DNA of 64,000 nucleotides, from positions 1-64,000 of the forward strand of contig NZ_JABRWJ010000010.1 of assembly GCF_013266755.1 (NCBI RefSeq). The letters are read 5' to 3'. Shown here in pieces: positions 1 through 8,398 of the stretch. The notes under the pieces are model-generated. The model saw nothing but the letters and a program-made list of their open reading frames with translations, had not been told where the DNA came from and ran no database searches. The stretch is from Pseudaquabacterium terrae. Its GTDB lineage: Bacteria; Pseudomonadota; Gammaproteobacteria; Burkholderiales; Burkholderiaceae_C. The position numbers and the translations under genes were made by a program. The first letter of the stretch is position 1; the number at the start of each line of letters is the position of its first letter.

Positions 1-446
1 CCCGGCCAGCGTGCCCGCCACCGGCTTTGCAGAGACGGGGTGGCGTGCGACGAGAAACCTCTGCGTGACGGGTGTCGGGTTTTCTTCGCGCATCTCCGTG
101 GTTTTGCAAAGCCGGGCGCGGGCTGCGCGGCCCGGGCATTCAGAGATGAGCGTCGAGCAGCGCAGCAGGCGCGGGTCGGCGACCGAAGGGAGCTGGGTCC
201 ACGTGTCTGAGGCCCTGTACTCAGGGCCGAGTTGTGGACCCATCCCGCGTCTGCGAGCAGCGCAGAGCAGTCGGCCCCCCAGGGCCGACCGCCATCTCGC
301 CCGGGCCGTGCAGCCCGCGCCCGGCTTTGCCGCGCCGAACTCCGCAAGCCAACGACATGCCACGACCGCTCAGGGCCGCCAGCGGTCCTTCACGCTGTCC
401 CGTCTTATGGATCTCGGCTCGCAAACAGCGCGGTCGAGCAACTGAC
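1..446. other. Gene-poor region upstream of the nos maturation genes
   Basis: No open frame here looks like a protein: the possible products are short, arginine/proline-rich and carry no recognisable motif. The stretch is dominated by inverted repeats. An 11-bp pair (ccggctttgca at 21-31 and its complement at 105-115) lies left of the 106-330 element described separately. A further hairpin with arms gaccgct and agcggtc lies near 366-389. In other bacteria nosZ or nosR would be expected directly upstream of nosD, so this may be the spacer after such a gene, but nothing here proves it. Confidence 0.6.
106..330. repeat. 225-bp element with 32-bp near-perfect inverted ends
   Basis: The left end (106-137, beginning gcaaagccgggcgcgggctg) is repeated as its reverse complement at 299-330 with 31 of 32 bases matching. 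Inside lie a nested hairpin (arms 194-202 and 234-242, inner arms 211-217 and 222-228, loop tact) and another (270-277 with 282-289). The whole segment could fold into one long branched hairpin. It has no coding capacity. It resembles a miniature inverted-repeat element or a structured RNA leader; I cannot see a clear target-site duplication. Confidence 0.6.
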
Positions 447-878
447 ATGGTCGACCCCCGCATGCCCACCGAGCCCGTCGTGCCCGCCTACCTGCAAGGC
501 GAGCCCGGCGTCTGCGGCTGGCTCTGCGCCGAGGCCTGGGACCACGCGTGGCCGTGGCGCCGCGGGGTCGCCGCGCCGCACCTCGCGCTGCGCGCCGCCG
601 GCATCTCGCTCGCGCTCGGCGCCACGATCGTCTGGGTGCTGGCAGCGCTCGGGCATCTGCGCGCCGGCGCCGTCATCGGCTGGTGGTTCGGCTGGAGCGT
701 CTACGAGGTGCTGATCCGCCTGGGCGCCAAGCGCTACGTGAAAGACGGGCCGTGGTGGGGCCGCCGCTACCGCGTTGCCAACGTGATGGACATGGTCTGC
801 TACGTCGGCTTCAAGAACCTGCTGATCGGCGCCGCGCTGTTCCTGGCGCTGAAGGCGGCCGGCCGCTTCGTCGCATGA
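447..878 (+). CDS. Small nos-cluster membrane protein of unknown function
   Basis: A 143-residue protein with about three hydrophobic segments (roughly residues 50-75, 78-98 and 113-138) and a hydrophilic N terminus rich in Trp and Cys (GVCGWLC). I do not recognise the family with certainty. It precedes nosD and its stop overlaps the nosD start (ATGA), so it is translationally coupled to the nitrous oxide reductase maturation genes and probably acts in the same membrane process. The ATG at 447 is used; an ATG at 462 is an alternative. Upstream in-frame sequence is repeat-like and was excluded. Confidence 0.7.
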   Translation: MVDPRMPTEPVVPAYLQGEPGVCGWLCAEAWDHAWPWRRGVAAPHLALRAAGISLALGATIVWVLAALGHLRAGAVIGWWFGWSVYEVLIRLGAKRYVKDGPWWGRRYRVANVMDMVCYVGFKNLLIGAALFLALKAAGRFVA

Positions 879-2143
879 AGATCCTGTTGGCCCTCATCGC
901 CTGCGTGCTGGCCCCGCTGGCCACGGCCGCGGCACCTGCCGCACCCGCCACGTGGACCGTGCAGCCCGGCGGCTCGATCCAGGCCGCGATCGACCGCGCC
1001 GCGCCGGGCGACATCGTCGAAGTGCAGCGCGGCCGCTATACGGCGAACCTGAAGATCACGAAGCCGCTCATTTTGCGCGGTATCGACCGGCCGACGCTGA
1101 GCGGTGGGCTGCAGGGCGACACGATCCGCATCACCGCGCCCGACGTGATCATCGAGGGCCTGATCGTGCGCGACTCCGGCGCCAGCCTGCTTGAGCAGAA
1201 CGCCGGCATCTATGTCACGCCGGGTTCGCACCGGACGACAGTGCGCCGCTGCGACCTCGTCTACAACCTGTTCGGCCTGTGGATCCAGAAGGCCGACGAC
1301 GTGACGGTGGAGGACAACCTGATCGTCGGCAAGCGCGACCACGCATCGTCGCAGCGCGGCAACGGCGTGCAGCTCTACAACACCGAGCGTGCGCGCATCA
1401 GCGGCAATCGCATCTCGTTCGTGCGCGACGCGCTCTATGTCGACGTCTCGCATCACGCGGTGTTCCGCGGCAACCGGCTGCACCACAGCCGCTACGGCAC
1501 GCACTACATGAATTCCTACCACAACCTGTGGGAGGACAACGACAGCTACCGCAACCGCGGCGGCCTGGCGCTGATGGAGGTGCGCGACCAGATCGTGCGC
1601 AACAACCGCGCTTGGGGCAACAGCGACCACGGCATCATGCTGCGCACGCTGCAGGATTCGGTGATCGAGGGCAACGTCGTCTCCGGCAACGCGCGCGGCT
1701 TCTTCATCTACGACGTCGAGTACGCGCAGCTGCGCGGCAACGTCGTGATCGGCAACCAGGTCGGCGTGCACCTGTCGGCCGGCTCGACGCGCAACGAAGT
1801 CGAGGGCAACGACTTCGTCGGCAACCGCGAGCAGGTGCGCTACGTCGGCGCGCGCGACGAGACCTGGGGCGCCAGGCACGGCAACCACTGGAGCAACTAC
1901 GTCGGCTGGGACCGCGACGGCGACGGCCGCGGCGATGTGCGCTACGAGGCCAACGACGTCGTCGATCGCCTGGTCTGGCGCCACCCGTCGGCGCGGCTGC
2001 TGCTGGCGAGCCCTGCCGTGCAGGCGCTGCGGCTCGTCGCGCAGCAGTTCCCGCTGCTGCGCGTGCCCAGCGTCGTGGATCCCCAACCGCGGCTCGCGCC
2101 GCAGCAGCCGGCGCTGTGGAGCGTTTCGAATGGCGAGCACTGA
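875..2143 (+). CDS. nosD: NosD, periplasmic copper-site maturation protein
   Basis: A 422-residue protein with a Sec signal peptide (residues 1-20, MKILLALIACVLAPLATAAA) followed by a right-handed parallel beta-helix. The many Asn/Gly turns (GNRI, GNRL, GNVV, EGNDF) are typical of NosD/CASH repeats. NosD acts in the periplasm with NosF and NosY to deliver sulfur or otherwise assemble the CuZ centre of nitrous oxide reductase NosZ. The start overlaps the upstream stop by four bases and the end overlaps nosF by 14 bases, showing tight operon organisation. Length matches the family. Confidence 0.95.
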   Translation: MKILLALIACVLAPLATAAAPAAPATWTVQPGGSIQAAIDRAAPGDIVEVQRGRYTANLKITKPLILRGIDRPTLSGGLQGDTIRITAPDVIIEGLIVRDSGASLLEQNAGIYVTPGSHRTTVRRCDLVYNLFGLWIQKADDVTVEDNLIVGKRDHASSQRGNGVQLYNTERARISGNRISFVRDALYVDVSHHAVFRGNRLHHSRYGTHYMNSYHNLWEDNDSYRNRGGLALMEVRDQIVRNNRAWGNSDHGIMLRTLQDSVIEGNVVSGNARGFFIYDVEYAQLRGNVVIGNQVGVHLSAGSTRNEVEGNDFVGNREQVRYVGARDETWGARHGNHWSNYVGWDRDGDGRGDVRYEANDVVDRLVWRHPSARLLLASPAVQALRLVAQQFPLLRVPSVVDPQPRLAPQQPALWSVSNGEH

Positions 2144-3050
2144 ACATCCCGCGCTGGCCCTGGCCGGCGTGACCAAGCACTTCGGCGCCGTGCGCGCCGT
2201 CGATGGCGTCGACCTCGAGGTGCGGCGCGGCGAGCTGTTCGGCCTGATCGGCCACAACGGCGCCGGCAAGAGCACCTTGATCAAGCTGATGCTCGGGCTG
2301 CTGAAGCCGACCGCCGGCACGATCCGCATCCAGGGCGCGCCGGTCGACGGACGCGGCTTCCGCGACGTGCGCCGGCGCATCGGCTGGCTGCCCGAGAACG
2401 TCGTGCTATACGACAACCTGAGCGGCATCGAGACGCTGCGCTACTTCGCGAAGCTCAAGGGTGCCGACGCGGCAGGGTGCGCGCCGCTGCTCGAGCGCGT
2501 GGGCTTGGAGCAGGCCGCCGATCGCCCGGTGCGCGAGTACAGCAAGGGCATGCGCCAGCGGCTGGGCTTCGCGCAGGCGCTGCTGGGTGAGCCGGCGGTG
2601 CTGTTCCTCGACGAGCCGACGACCGGGCTCGACCCGGTCGCGACGCGCGACTTCCACGCCACGCTGGCGACGCTGCGTGAGCAGGGCACGACGGTGGTCA
2701 TCACGTCGCACGTCCTGGCCGAGTTGCAGGAGCGCGTCGACCGGCTCGCGCTGCTGGCCAACGGCCGCGTGCAGGCGCTGGGCAGCGTGCAGGCGCTGCG
2801 CGAGCGCATGGCGCTGCCGCTGCGCGTGACGCTGCGTGCCGCGCCCGCTTCGGTGCCGGCGCTGCAGCGCGCGCTGGCACTGCTGCCGCTGGCCGAAACG
2901 CGCTGGCTGGTCGACGGGCTGCGGGCGCTGTGCCCGCGCCACGCCAAGATGCCGCTGCTGGCGGCCATCGCCGCGGTGCCTGGCGGCGTGGACGACGTGC
3001 AGGTGCACGAGCCCACGCTGGAAGACGTCTATTTCGAGCTCGCGCGATGA
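2130..3050 (+). CDS. nosF: NosF, ABC transporter ATPase for NosZ maturation
   Basis: A 306-residue ABC ATPase. Walker A is GHNGAGKST near residues 44-52, the signature region is YSKGMRQRLG, and Walker B is LFLDEPTTGLD. The C-terminal extension of about 80 residues is usual for NosF. It energises the NosDFY complex in the cytoplasm, working with membrane partner NosY. The chosen ATG at 2130 gives the canonical N terminus (MASTEHPALALAGVTKHFG) and overlaps the nosD end. It is followed immediately by nosY with an ATGA overlap. Confidence 0.95.
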   Translation: MASTEHPALALAGVTKHFGAVRAVDGVDLEVRRGELFGLIGHNGAGKSTLIKLMLGLLKPTAGTIRIQGAPVDGRGFRDVRRRIGWLPENVVLYDNLSGIETLRYFAKLKGADAAGCAPLLERVGLEQAADRPVREYSKGMRQRLGFAQALLGEPAVLFLDEPTTGLDPVATRDFHATLATLREQGTTVVITSHVLAELQERVDRLALLANGRVQALGSVQALRERMALPLRVTLRAAPASVPALQRALALLPLAETRWLVDGLRALCPRHAKMPLLAAIAAVPGGVDDVQVHEPTLEDVYFELAR

Positions 3051-3868
3051 TCGAAGCCCGCCCCGTCCTGATCGTCGCCGCCAAGGAGCTGCGCGACCGG
3101 CTGCGCAACCGCTGGGTGCTGGCGGTGGCGCTCGTCTTCACCGTCTTCGCGCTGGTCATCGCGTACTTCGGCGGCGCGCAACAAGGCGCTGTCGGACTGC
3201 GCTCCACCGAGGCGACGATCGCCAGCCTGGTCAGCCTGGTGATCTACCTGATTCCGCTGATCGCGCTGCTGCTCGGCTTCGATGCCGTCGTCGGCGAAGC
3301 CGAGCGCGGCACGCTCGACCTGGTGCTGGCGATGCCGATCACGCGGCTCGAGCTGCTGCTGGGCAAGTACCTGGGCCTGGCGGCGGCGCTGAGCTTGTCG
3401 ACCTTGTGCGGCTTCGGCCTCGTCGCGCTGATGCTCGGTGCGCAGGCCGGCAAGGCGGCGCTCGAGCCCTACGGCGGCTTCCTCGTCAGCTCGGTGCTGC
3501 TGGGCCTGGTGTTCCTCAGCCTCGCGGTGATGGTCTCGGTGCTGGCCGCCGATCGCGCGCGCGCATCGGGACTGGCCATCGCGCTGTGGTTCTTCTTCGT
3601 GCTGGTGTACGACCTGCTGCTGCTCGGGCTGCTGGTGACGAGCGGCGGCGAAGTCGGCGGCGACGTTTTCCCGTACCTGCTGCTGCTCAATCCCGCGGAC
3701 GTGTTCCGCATCCTCAACGTCTTCTCGCTCGAGGAGGTCAAGAACCTCTACGGGCTCGCCGGCATCGTGCCGGCGCCGCTGGCCAAGCCCTGGCTGATGG
3801 CGCTGGTGATGCTCGGCTGGATCGCGGCGCCGCTGGGCGTCGCCACCTGGAGGTTCCGATCATCATGA
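3047..3868 (+). CDS. nosY: NosY, ABC-2 type permease for NosZ maturation
   Basis: A 273-residue integral membrane protein with about six hydrophobic segments and the ABC-2 layout: an N-terminal cytoplasmic KELRDRLRNRW stretch, then TM1, and the GEAERGTLDLVLAMPITR loop before TM3. It forms the membrane channel of the NosDFY complex that supports CuZ assembly. It begins inside the nosF stop codon and its own stop overlaps the nosL start, so nosDFYL are read as one coupled unit. Confidence 0.95.
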   Translation: MIEARPVLIVAAKELRDRLRNRWVLAVALVFTVFALVIAYFGGAQQGAVGLRSTEATIASLVSLVIYLIPLIALLLGFDAVVGEAERGTLDLVLAMPITRLELLLGKYLGLAAALSLSTLCGFGLVALMLGAQAGKAALEPYGGFLVSSVLLGLVFLSLAVMVSVLAADRARASGLAIALWFFFVLVYDLLLLGLLVTSGGEVGGDVFPYLLLLNPADVFRILNVFSLEEVKNLYGLAGIVPAPLAKPWLMALVMLGWIAAPLGVATWRFRSS

Positions 3869-4386
3869 ACACGCTGCATCGCCGCCACCTGCTGCTGGCC
3901 GGCTGCGCCGCGGTGCTCGCCGGCTGCGGACAGGCCGCCGGCGAGATCGCCGCCATGCCGAAGCCTGTCGACGGCGCCACCGCCTGCGACCTCGACGGCA
4001 TGCTGCTCGCCGACTATCCCGGCCCAAAGGCGCAGGTGCACTACGCCGGCGCCGCCACGCCGGTGTTCTTCTGCGACACCGTCGAGCTCTTCTCGACGCT
4101 GCTGCGGCCCGAGCAGGTGCGCGCGGTGCGCGCCGCCTATGTGCAGGACATGGCGCTCGCCGACTGGGACCAGCCGGCGGGCCACTGGTTCGATGCCAAG
4201 GCGGGCCTCTACGTGGTCGGCAGCAGGCGCCACGGCTCGATGGGACCGACCTTCGCCAGCTTCGCGGCGCTCGACCCGGCGCAGCAGTTCGCCGCGAAGT
4301 GGGGCGGCAAGGTGCTGCGCTATGCCGACATCAAGCCCGAGATGGCCGATCTCTCCGGCGGCGCGCGCCACGACGTGAAGATGTAG
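3865..4386 (+). CDS. nosL: NosL, copper chaperone lipoprotein
   Basis: A 173-residue outer-membrane-type lipoprotein. A twin-Arg-like, hydrophobic N terminus (MNTLHRRHLLLAGC) contains two possible lipobox cysteines (residues 14 and 21). The mature part has the family pattern CDLDGMLLADYPGPKAQVHY and later Met/His residues for Cu(I). NosL passes Cu(I) to NosZ in the periplasm. It is the last gene of the nos run; the next gene lies on the opposite strand 11 bp away. I see no nosX in the window. Confidence 0.95.
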   Translation: MNTLHRRHLLLAGCAAVLAGCGQAAGEIAAMPKPVDGATACDLDGMLLADYPGPKAQVHYAGAATPVFFCDTVELFSTLLRPEQVRAVRAAYVQDMALADWDQPAGHWFDAKAGLYVVGSRRHGSMGPTFASFAALDPAQQFAAKWGGKVLRYADIKPEMADLSGGARHDVKM

Positions 4387-4397
4387 CGCGGCGCGGT

Positions 4398-4955
4398 TCA
4401 GCAGGCCGGCACGCGCTGCGCGCGCCGGCGCGCCGCCATCTCCCGGCCCATGTCCCGCCGCTGCTGGCCCTGCAGCCTTTCGCGCGCCTGTGGATAGATC
4501 AAGGACTCTTCCAGCGCGATGTGGTCGTGCATCAGCGCGTTGAAGACCAGCACGCCGTCGCGCAGGCTGTCGAGCTCGCACCAGGCCTGGCCGCGGGCGA
4601 TCGCCGCGAGATGCGGCGACAGCGCCATCCAGTCCTCATCGAGCCAGAGGTGGTCCTGCTGCAGCCGCAGCACCGCCTGCACCGTTTCGTCGTCGCCGTC
4701 GCTGGCCAGGCGCGGAAAGACATGCCGCTCCTCGTCCACGTGGTGCTGCGGCACGCTGAAGGCGAAGAAGCCGAGCAACTCCGCGGCGATAGCGCGCGCT
4801 TCGGCATCGGTGCCGATCGTGGCCAGCCGCGTGACCAGCGCCGACAGCTTGCCGAGCGCGAACAGGATGCGCCGGTGACAGGCGTCGAGTACGTCGAAGC
4901 CGTCGTCGAAGGCGGCGGATGCCGGTCGGGCGGCGGGGACAGGCACTGCAGACAT
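4398..4955 (-). CDS. Hemerythrin HHE-domain protein
   Basis: A 185-residue soluble helical protein with the hemerythrin-like metal-ligand spacing: H at ACHRRI, HHVDEE, QDHLWLDED, and HDHIALEESLIYP. Such di-iron proteins bind O2 or NO, or repair iron-sulfur centres under nitrosative stress. It is divergent from a CRP-FNR regulator, and the shared 134-bp spacer carries a perfect FNR palindrome (5016-5029), about 61 bp from each start. Expression under low oxygen or NO is therefore likely. The exact ligand or partner cannot be read from sequence. Confidence 0.85.
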   Translation of the reverse strand: MSAVPVPAARPASAAFDDGFDVLDACHRRILFALGKLSALVTRLATIGTDAEARAIAAELLGFFAFSVPQHHVDEERHVFPRLASDGDDETVQAVLRLQQDHLWLDEDWMALSPHLAAIARGQAWCELDSLRDGVLVFNALMHDHIALEESLIYPQARERLQGQQRRDMGREMAARRRAQRVPAC

Positions 4956-5015
4956 GCGCGGGGCTCTCCTGGGCGGACGCTGAAGGCAGCTTCACATGGC
5001 CCGGCACGCGATGCC

Positions 5016-5029
5016 TTGATGGTGATCAA
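5016..5029. promoter_or_regulatory. Perfect FNR/Dnr box TTGATGGTGATCAA
   Basis: TTGAT-GGTG-ATCAA matches the FNR/ANR/DNR consensus in both half-sites. It is centred between the divergent hemerythrin gene (start 4955) and the CRP-FNR regulator (start 5090), about 61 bp from each start codon, and could serve both promoters. Confidence 0.85.
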
Positions 5030-5089
5030 TGCCTGTCGCGGCGTGCGCGCCGAAGATCGGCCGATCGCAGTCACTCGCGGAAGCCGACC

Positions 5090-5866
5090 ATGACATCCCT
5101 CTCTCAAGCCACCGCCGATCCTGCCGATCCTGCGCATGCCACGCTCGCACCTTCCCCCAAGGGCTGGCTCGATGCGCTGAGCGCCGCGGCACCCGATGCA
5201 CCAGCCGACGGCCTGCAGGCCTTGCTGCCGGTGGCCTTGCCGGTGTCGCTGTTCAGGGGCGCGCAATTGCTATCGCGCGAGCAGCCGGCGCAGCGCCACT
5301 GGCTGCTGCTGTCGGGGCAGGTGGCGATGGGCCTGGCCGAACGCGGCCGCATGCAGCAGCAGACGCGCGACGTGCGTCCCGGCCAGTGGATCGACAACGC
5401 CAGCGCCTGGCTGATGGACGGCAGCGGCTACCTGGAGGACGCATTGGTCGAGCAGGACGGGCTCGCCTTGTCCTTCGCGCATGCCGACCTGCTGCGCTGC
5501 GGGCTGCGCCACCCGATGCTGCTGGCGGCCAGCGCCGGATCGCTGGTGCAACGCGTGCAGGCGATGCTCGGTGCCGAGCTGAGCCTGATCCGCCAGAGCG
5601 CGGAGTCGCGTTTCGCGGCCTGGCTGCTGCAGCATGCCGAGGCGCCGGTCACCGGCGGCGTCGCGCGGGTTCCGCAGGTCGTGCTGCGACAGCGCAAGCG
5701 GGCGATCGCCTCGCAGCTCGGCGCGACGCCGGAGACGTTCTCGCGTGTGCTGCGGCAGCTGATCACGCGGGGCGCCGTGCGCGCCCGCGGCTACACGATC
5801 GAGCTGCTCGACCTGACGCTGCTGCACGAGCTGGCGACGGCCGGCGTGCCGCCGCGCCGCGTCTGA
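5090..5866 (+). CDS. CRP-FNR family regulator without iron-sulfur cysteines
   Basis: A 258-residue protein with an N-terminal cyclic-nucleotide-binding-like beta barrel and a C-terminal winged helix. The recognition helix QLGATPETFSRVLRQL keeps the E-x-x-S-R residues that read TTGAT half-sites. It has no CxxC cluster for [4Fe-4S], so it cannot sense oxygen as FNR does; DNR-type NO/haem sensing or redox input is possible but unproven. The ATG at 5090 follows the FNR palindrome. It lies between the nos and cco loci, which suggests control of one or both. Confidence 0.8.
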   Translation: MTSLSQATADPADPAHATLAPSPKGWLDALSAAAPDAPADGLQALLPVALPVSLFRGAQLLSREQPAQRHWLLLSGQVAMGLAERGRMQQQTRDVRPGQWIDNASAWLMDGSGYLEDALVEQDGLALSFAHADLLRCGLRHPMLLAASAGSLVQRVQAMLGAELSLIRQSAESRFAAWLLQHAEAPVTGGVARVPQVVLRQRKRAIASQLGATPETFSRVLRQLITRGAVRARGYTIELLDLTLLHELATAGVPPRRV

Positions 5867-5891
5867 ACGCAGCACCGCCGCACGCCGGACG

Positions 5892-8129
5892 ATGAGCACC
5901 CTGGCCTGGGACGACCCGACGCAGCTCGCGCGCTTCACCCGCTGGTCCGGCGCCGACGCCGCGCGACGCGCCGACTCGACGCTGCTGATCGACGGGATGG
6001 TCTGCGCCGCGTGCTCGGTGCTGATCGAGGACGCGCTGAAGCGGCTGCCCGGCGTCGAGTCGGCCGACGTCAACCCGGCGACGCGGCGCGCGCAGCTGCG
6101 CTGGGATCCGGCGCGCACGCGCGCGTCCGCGCTGGTCGCGGCGATCGAAGGCGCCGGCGACTACCGCGCGCTGCCGGCCCATGCGCTCGACGCCGAGACC
6201 GCGCGCCGGCGCGAATGGCGCGCGATGCTGTGGCGGCTCTTCGTCGCGGGTTTCTGCATGATGCAGGTGATGATGTACGCGACGCCCGCGTACGTCGCCG
6301 GCCCCGAGGGCATCAGCCCCGACATCGCGCGGCTGCTGCAGTGGGCAAGCTGGCTGCTCAGCATTCCGGTGCTGCTGTTCTCGGCCGCGCCGTTCCTGCG
6401 CGGTGCCATCAATCAATTGACGCGGCGCCGGATCGGCATGGACGTGCCGGTGGCGCTGGGCATCGTCGTCACCTTCGCCGCCAGCACCGCGGCGGCTTTC
6501 GATCCCGGCGGCGTGCTCGGCAGCGAGGTGTACTTCGACTCGCTGACGATGTTCGTCTTCTTCCTGCTCGCCGGCCGTGCGCTCGAGCTGCGCGCACGCC
6601 ATGCCAGCGTCGGCCAGCTCGAGGACCTGATGGCGCGGCTGCCCGAGACGGTCGAGCGCATAGCGCCCGATGGCCGCGGCGAGATGATCGCGTTGACCGC
6701 GCTGGTGCACGGCGACACCGTTCGCGTGCGCCCCGGCCAGGCCTTCCCGGGTGACGGGCCGCTGGTCGACGGCAGCACGCTGGTCGACGAGGCGCTGTTG
6801 ACCGGCGAATCGACGCCGCTGCGCCGCAACGCCGGCGACGGGCTGCTGGCCGGCAGCTTCAATGTCAGCGCGCCGGTGCTGCAGCGGCTGCAGACGCTCG
6901 GCGAGGACACGCGTTATGCCCGCATCGTCGCGCTGATGGCGCGCGCCGCGGCCGACCGCCCGCCGCTGGCGCGCGCGGCCGACCGCATCGCGCTGCCGTT
7001 CCTGTGGGGCGTGCTGCTGCTGGCCTGCGGCGGTGCGCTGGCGTGGTGGTGGATCGATCCGGCGCGCAGCGTGTGGGTGGCAGTCTCTGTGCTGATCGTC
7101 ACCTGCCCGTGTGCGCTGTCGCTGGCCACGCCATCGGCGCTGCTGACGGCCGCCGGAACGCTCGCGCGCCGCGGTGTGCTGGTGCAACGCCTGGCCGCGC
7201 TGGAAGCGCTGGCCCGCGCCGACCTCATCGTGTTCGACAAGACGGGCACGCTGACCGAGGACCGCATCGCGCTGAAGCAGGTCCTGCCGGCGCCTGGCTG
7301 GCGCGCCGACACCGCGCTGCAGGCCGCGCTGACACTGGCCAACGGATCGCTGCATCCGGTCTCGCGCGCGATCGTCGATGCGGCAAACCGCGACGGCATC
7401 GAGCCGTCGCCGCTTTCCGACCAGCACGAGACTGCAGGGCAGGGCGTGCAGGGCCGGGATGCCCGCGGCCGCTGCTGGCGTCTCGGTGCGCAGGCCTTCG
7501 CCGGCACCGGCGCATCGGCCGACGACGATGACGATGACGACCACGGTGCCGCGTGGCTGTCGGTCGACGGCGAAGCCGTCGCACGGCTGCAATTCGAAGA
7601 GCGCCTGCGCCCCGATGCGCGAGCCGCGCTCGAGCGCCTGCACGCCGATGGCGTGCGCACGATGCTGCTGAGCGGCGATCGGCCGGCCGCGGCGCAGCGC
7701 GTCGCGTCGGCACTCGGCGTACGCGAGGTACATGCCGGTGCATCGCCGGAAGACAAGCTGCGCATCGTCGCCGCAGCGCAAGGCCAGGGCCATCGGGTCG
7801 CGATGGTCGGCGACGGCATCAACGACGGCCCGGTGCTGGCGCGCGCCGACGTCTCGCTGGCGATGGGCCAGGGCGCGCCGCTGGCGCGCGCGCAGGCCGA
7901 CTTCACGCTGCTGCGCGGCAGCCTGGTCGACCTGGTCGCGACGCGCGCGCTCGCGCAGCGCACGCTGCGCGTGCTGCGCCAGAACCTCGGCTGGGCCGCG
8001 GCCTACAACGCGGTGTGCGTGCCGCTGGCGCTCGCCGGCTGGCTGCCGCCCTGGGCCGCGGGTCTCGGCATGGCCTGCAGCTCGCTCTCCGTCGTGCTCA
8101 ATGCGCAGCGGCTGCGGCGCATCGGCTGA
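5892..8129 (+). CDS. ccoI: CcoI, copper-exporting P1B ATPase for cbb3 assembly
   Basis: A 745-residue P-type ATPase. An N-terminal heavy-metal domain carries GMVCAAC (Cys38, Cys41). The membrane CPC motif is TCPCALSLATP, the phosphorylation site is DKTGTLTED, and the hinge is MVGDGINDGPVLARADV. It pumps Cu(I) across the inner membrane for the CuB centre of cbb3 oxidase. An acidic run of seven consecutive Asp residues (about 7519-7545) sits in the nucleotide-binding domain and is unusual. The gene precedes ccoS and ccoNOQP on the same strand, which distinguishes CcoI from general CopA pumps. Confidence 0.93.
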   Translation: MSTLAWDDPTQLARFTRWSGADAARRADSTLLIDGMVCAACSVLIEDALKRLPGVESADVNPATRRAQLRWDPARTRASALVAAIEGAGDYRALPAHALDAETARRREWRAMLWRLFVAGFCMMQVMMYATPAYVAGPEGISPDIARLLQWASWLLSIPVLLFSAAPFLRGAINQLTRRRIGMDVPVALGIVVTFAASTAAAFDPGGVLGSEVYFDSLTMFVFFLLAGRALELRARHASVGQLEDLMARLPETVERIAPDGRGEMIALTALVHGDTVRVRPGQAFPGDGPLVDGSTLVDEALLTGESTPLRRNAGDGLLAGSFNVSAPVLQRLQTLGEDTRYARIVALMARAAADRPPLARAADRIALPFLWGVLLLACGGALAWWWIDPARSVWVAVSVLIVTCPCALSLATPSALLTAAGTLARRGVLVQRLAALEALARADLIVFDKTGTLTEDRIALKQVLPAPGWRADTALQAALTLANGSLHPVSRAIVDAANRDGIEPSPLSDQHETAGQGVQGRDARGRCWRLGAQAFAGTGASADDDDDDDHGAAWLSVDGEAVARLQFEERLRPDARAALERLHADGVRTMLLSGDRPAAAQRVASALGVREVHAGASPEDKLRIVAAAQGQGHRVAMVGDGINDGPVLARADVSLAMGQGAPLARAQADFTLLRGSLVDLVATRALAQRTLRVLRQNLGWAAAYNAVCVPLALAGWLPPWAAGLGMACSSLSVVLNAQRLRRIG

Positions 8130-8160
8130 CCCCAACCCTTTCAAACGTTAGGCGCCCACG

Positions 8161-8379
8161 ATGGACATCCTGTTCCTGCTCGTCCCGCTGTCGGTGGTCC
8201 TGGTGCTGGCCATCATCGTCGTCTTCGCCTGGGCCTTGCACGGCGGCCAGTTCGACAACCTCGAACGGGAGGGCGAACGCATCCTCTGGGATGGCCCAGT
8301 GAACTTGTCGGACATCGCCTCGAAGCTTGCGCCCGATCAACTCCGCGACCGCCCGGCCCTCGAACAATCGCAGCGCTGA
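8161..8379 (+). CDS. ccoS: CcoS, cbb3 oxidase assembly protein
   Basis: A 72-residue protein with one N-terminal membrane helix ([20 protein letters not shown]) followed by the family signature [21 protein letters not shown]. CcoS is needed for incorporation of haem and copper cofactors into CcoN. It is somewhat longer than typical (50-60 residues) owing to a polar tail. It lies between ccoI and ccoN, 31 bp after ccoI. Confidence 0.93.
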   Translation: MDILFLLVPLSVVLVLAIIVVFAWALHGGQFDNLEREGERILWDGPVNLSDIASKLAPDQLRDRPALEQSQR

Positions 8380-8398
8380 AACCTCGAGGTCTTGCCCG

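Noticed and set aside
800-2428. A long minus-strand frame across nosD and nosF
   Set aside because: Antisense to well-supported genes, with Arg/Ala-rich product and no motif.
5763-8144. A 793-codon minus-strand frame across ccoI
   Set aside because: Antisense to ccoI with its complete P-type ATPase motifs; composition typical of a shadow frame.
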